59,971 nt of DNA from Pyrenochaeta sp. MPI-SDFR-AT-0127 (lineage: Eukaryota; Ascomycota; Dothideomycetes; Pleosporales; Cucurbitariaceae). Below, in pieces: positions 56,416-59,971 of this stretch. Position 1 is the first letter of the stretch; each line of letters opens with the position of its first letter. Location of the stretch: the NCBI GenBank assembly GCA_020747015.1, contig JAGTJM010000117.1, forward strand, positions 1 through 59,971, written 5' to 3'. The notes under the pieces are model-generated. The model saw only the letters and a list, made by a program, of their open reading frames with translations. It was not told the DNA's origin and did no database searches. The translations under genes and the position numbers were made by a program.

Positions 56416-58386
56416 ATGGCAGTGCCTTTCGGATTTTCTGTTGGTGACTTTATGTTAGTCAGTAAGCTTATTGGTCAAGTCGCTATCGAGCTTCATGGAG
56501 TACGCCACAAGCGCTGTCACGCCCTGACTCTTTTATCTCTTCACTTCCATTCCTTTCACTGACACCGTCTCATAGAACGGGGAGGCAGCACCCGAATATC
56601 AGTCGCTCCTTGTCGAGCTCGAATCACTCGAGCGAGCATTGCGCAGCATTCAAGCCCTCAAACCTGCGAAGCATGAGCTTTTCCAGCTCGTGTCCATACG
56701 AGCCGCCGCGCTTCCCTGCGAGAGACCTCTTCGGAGCTTTTTAATCAAGATCTCCAAATTCGAAACCCGTCTTGGGGCATACAATGTTGCCAGCAAGAAT
56801 TGGAGGGGGCTGTCTCGCAGGCTGCAATTTAAGATTATGTTCAAGGAGGATGTCAAGCAGCTAAGGTTGACGTTGGCGAGCCATGTTGCGACCATCAATC
56901 TACTGTTAATGACGCAGGCCGTCTCCTCAATAACGGTGGCGGAAGATGACATGGGAGAAATCGCATCAGGTTTAGAAAGCAAAATTTTGGAGCACAGACG
57001 GCTTCTGGAAGATACCAAAAAGGGTATTCAAATGACTCTGGAAACGCAACGAGATCTGAAAGCACAATTACACCAAATTCGGCGGTTATTGATGAACTAA
57101 GTATGAAAGTGAACAACACCCAACAGCAACTCATTGAACAAGGAGCCTCCCTAGACGAGATTCAAGGTATAACACACGGCACACATGCGCAATCAAATTC
57201 TGTTCTGCTCTCGGTAACCCAAATACTGCAGATTGTCACAACAGGACTAATGCGCCTTCGCGACATCAACAATGAGCTGTGCAGACTGATCCGCATATGT
57301 ACCACCTTCACCGAAGAGATGCGAGCTACCATGTCTAAGATCATGGACCTCTTCCGCAATCTGCAGACTATCCTCCAGAGAATTGATCGCAATTTACCTG
57401 CACGTCCTTACCTCCCAACTTTACAACTTACTACAGCTCTTGGCGAGACCATCGCACTGCCATATCAGCTCTGTCAGCAGTGGCCAACCTTCAAAGAGCT
57501 TGTCAGACTCGTCTTCAAGGGCAAGCCTGGAGCCTCCCGCGTGGAAATGGAGAGATATCTGATCATGAATACACGTGGTGGTCGGATGCTGGACGAGAGT
57601 TCGTGGCGACATGCGGTCAGGGAAGATGACCACCTATCAATGTCGATTGTCATCGGCGAGGTTCTCACCAGGCCCACTATCTGTCCATTCCCGGCCTGTG
57701 AGGCTTTGATTGAGGGGGTGAAACTTGAGAGAGGCGGCTTTACCTGTCGCGAATGTAACCAGTGGTCAAAATGCAAACCCTTGCAGCAGTCTATGCTATT
57801 TGCGTCCGCATACCAAATAAGGGATATCATCAATAGTATGCCATCCAACAACGGCGTTCATCTTATCTACAGCCAATTTGTCGAATATGAGCAGGATACT
57901 GACCTCTTCAAAAACATTCACGCGAGGTTCATGCCACATCAAGACGGAAAAGCGACATTTGATGTAAGCACCAATGAAAGCTCCGTTTGTAGTACGACTA
58001 TGAGTTACTGATTTGATATGTCTAGCATGCGTTACAATATGTCAACCGTGTCAAAGAAATGTTCTCCATCCGCCCCGACATATATCAAGATTTCCTGACT
58101 GCGCTTCAGGAGTATCAGAATCGAACCATCGACTTGTTTAAATTGTTTGAACAGATTCTATTCTGTATGACCCGGACTCCAGAACTGATACTCGGCCTCG
58201 AATGGCATTTACCGATGTTGGACGGGTTTCCAATTTGACAGAGACCTAAAGAGAATTCGGGTGCCCTATTCGTATTCGACCGGCACGGACGGAACTTACG
58301 TCTTCTTTCAAGTTGAAAATCGCTCGTTTGTCACGGAATGTGATGGTTTACACTTAATGGCCACCATTGACCATTATCATTGGTGA
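56416..58386 (+). pseudogene. ubiquitin-like-domain / zinc-ribbon / Sin3-type PAH protein, frameshifted
   Basis: ATG 56416 starts the fungal N-terminal helical domain (FGFSVGDFMLVSKLIGQ), spliced over 56500-56575 to NGEAAPEYQSLLVELESLERAL. A coiled-coil region follows to about 57330. Then comes a ubiquitin-like domain (TTALGETIALPYQLCQQW … LSMSIVIGE, ~57427-57660) and a Cys cluster (CPFPAC, CRECNQWSKC). An intron 57964-58025 leads to a paired amphipathic helix domain (ALQYVNRVKEMF, RPDIYQDFLTALQEYQ, PELILGLEWHLP). The frame is broken by one base near 57083 (before VIDELSMK) and one extra base near 58230, after which the DGFQF and following residues read on to 58386. Intact proteins of the first part are common in fungi; the added PAH domain is unusual. 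Confidence 0.72.
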
Positions 58387-59699
58387 TCACTTCTATTTCG
58401 TTTATAGTCGCACGTCGAGAAGGCACTGTTACTAAATTACCTTATCCAGCGAATCTAACCTGTTTCCTATCGTTATAGCGATCGCCTAGCGTCAGAATTG
58501 CGCGTCAATTCCAGCGGAGGATCGCTAGCTTGGTAGGAACTGGTATAGCTGTTTGGGGTTCGGAATACCACTTCCTCCGCGCGATTATTCAGAGGGGCTC
58601 GTTAGAAAGCCAATCGTCTCGCTACGAGAGGCGCTACGGGGATACATCAATAGATTTAAACGAACTCGTGAAGAACTTGAAAGAGAACTAAATAGCTAGA
58701 TTCAGGAACAGGCGGTGTCGCGCGTAAAGCGCCAGAGACTACCACATACACCGCGATACTATTGTCAGAAGGATAGGATAGAAACTATTTGCTCAGGAGA
58801 GTAGGATAATTACGTCAAAAATAGAGGCATAAGGGAAAGATTTAATTCCTGGTTTGTAACATAAGACACCAGTATTTTGTTTTCTTATCGTAAGCATTTA
58901 TTGCCGTCCATACAATAGAACAATTCAATAATATTTTCGAGTATTGCTTGCCAAACGCATTGCCATATATAAACAGCATTAGCAAGGGATTGTAAGTCTC
59001 AGACCAAAATACATTTGAACGGTAAGCATCAAGATTACGTTTGGCAAACACGACAAGCAACCGTTGAAACTGCACACCAAGAGCCGTCGTTCCAGCAATG
59101 GGCCAGCCAGTACCAGGAGGTCGTTCATCCACGCCCAGACGATAACCCATTATCCCGCTTACCAGTATTGGAGGACGGTCTCCGTTGCACTCAGTGTGTA
59201 TGTATCGTTCCTCGCATTTAAAATATACAGGAGCACTATCGACAAAACCATGGTTGGAGAGGAGAAGGCAAGCCACGTGTTGGTCGTCCAGCTAATCAGG
59301 TTATGTGGACAGCCTGTATATCGCGCCAAAAAGTCCACAGAACGGGCACGCTGGGCCGCCCGTTCCAAGTAGGTGCGACAGGACAGAGCCAGAATATTGT
59401 GGCCCCCAGATATCTGGAGATGAGTCAAGCGATTGAATTGTCGTTGAGCCAATTTATGAACCACCTACAAACAGCAGAAAAGGCCAAGAATACCACGATT
59501 CAAGCAGACGAGGACAGACACGATTTCGACGACTGGCTGAATTGAGTAGGATGGGCACGCCACTTGAAAGGTTTGAATAGAGATTGTTTGTTGAGGATGA
59601 AAGAAAAATCCAGGTTCAACGCGCGTGCGTTGTATGAAGTCTACTGGGCGGCTCGGATAGTGATTTTACCACTACGCCAAGCCCCCAGGGGAAGACCGT
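58387..59699. other. degenerate sequence, no intact gene
   Basis: Plus-strand strings such as SLREALRGYINRFKRTREELEREL (58610-58690) followed by a stop, and a minus-strand 144-codon frame at 58842-59276 without known domain. It has the look of decayed mobile-element or accessory gene DNA, but nothing is diagnostic. Confidence 0.35.
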
Positions 59700-59971
59700 G
59701 CAGGCGGTGAAGAGCATGATTGGTTTAATAAGTTGGAATTGGAGTTAGATAGTAAAGATCGTTTAGAGACAGCCTAATATGAGAATGTAGAAGAATACGT
59801 CTTAAAGTTTATGTTAGCGCTGCGACAGCACAACTCAGGCTATAACTATTACAAGAGCGCGTTGATCAGTGGCACGGCTGTATGGGGCATCAAACTTAGG
59901 TGGTTGAGCCCGTTAGCGTAAACATTCAAGCAGGCGGCGATTGTTAACATGTTACTGTTGGAATCATAGGA
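59700..59971 (+). pseudogene. fragment possibly derived from a mobile-element-associated protein
   Basis: The frame EEYVLKFMLALRQHNSGYNYYKSALISGTAVWGIKL, interrupted by stops on both sides (TAA near 59776 and 59920), resembles a conserved segment of large uncharacterised fungal proteins that are often repeated in genomes and linked with helicase-like or recombinase-like elements. The resemblance is from memory of the pattern (x-S-A-L-x-S-G-x-A-V-x-G-I) and is weak. It continues past the window edge. Confidence 0.25.

Noticed and set aside
58842..59276. 144-codon minus-strand frame as a real gene
   Set aside because: No recognisable domain, no intron support, and it lies in stop-rich degenerate sequence.

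Overview
This window looks like genomic DNA of a filamentous ascomycete (Pezizomycotina, perhaps a Dothideomycete or Leotiomycete). The genes carry short introns (45-76 nt) with GT...RCTRAC...YAG signals. The protein families are typical of such fungi: C2H2/Fungal_trans regulator, DUF3500, DUF6536, PRISE reductase, CBM18 chitin-binding proteins, and a ubiquitin-like-domain protein. No bacterial operon features, rRNA or tRNA were recognised. All exon models and family names come from reading the sequence; no database was searched.

Layout. (1) 0-9.3 kb: a WD40-propeller/protein-kinase fusion, a broken CBM18 chitin-binding gene, a decayed gene of unknown family, and a secreted ThuA-like gene with six exons. 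(2) 10.6-19.5 kb: a berberine-bridge-type FAD oxidase, a short-chain dehydrogenase and a C2H2 zinc-finger transcription factor. (3) 19.9-40.8 kb: a compact gene cluster made of FAH-family hydrolase, glutaryl-CoA dehydrogenase, PRISE-type reductase, MFS transporter, P450, nitroreductase-like protein, NmrA-like protein, DUF3500 protein, PheA/TfdB-type FAD monooxygenase, a dead family III CoA-transferase and an AhpD/carboxymuconolactone-decarboxylase-like protein. (4) 42.5-49 kb: a secreted metallo-beta-lactamase-fold protein followed by fragments of a polyketide synthase ACP, a glutathione S-transferase and a naphthol-reductase-like SDR, which look like a decayed polyketide cluster. (5) 49.5-60 kb: a second CBM18 gene apparently split by a ~0.5 kb inversion and carrying a nonsense codon, a DUF6536 membrane protein, a frameshifted ubiquitin-like/zinc-ribbon/Sin3-PAH gene, and degenerate possibly mobile-element-derived sequence at the right edge.

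How it works together. Cluster (3) reads as a catabolic pathway: hydroxylation (P450, FAD monooxygenase), reductions (PRISE, nitroreductase, NmrA), hydrolysis or decarboxylation of ring-derived acids (FAH, CMD-like), CoA-ester processing (GCDH, formerly a CoA-transferase) and transport. Every promoter in it contains GTGGGR on one strand or the other, and I count 27 copies in about 3.9 kb of promoter DNA where about 4 are expected. The two zinc fingers of the C2H2 regulator at 16.3-19.5 kb have recognition-helix residues that the standard zinc-finger code predicts will read GTG-GGR. This match between regulator and promoters is the main finding. Cluster genes are intact except for the CoA-transferase, whereas genes on both flanks are heavily decayed.
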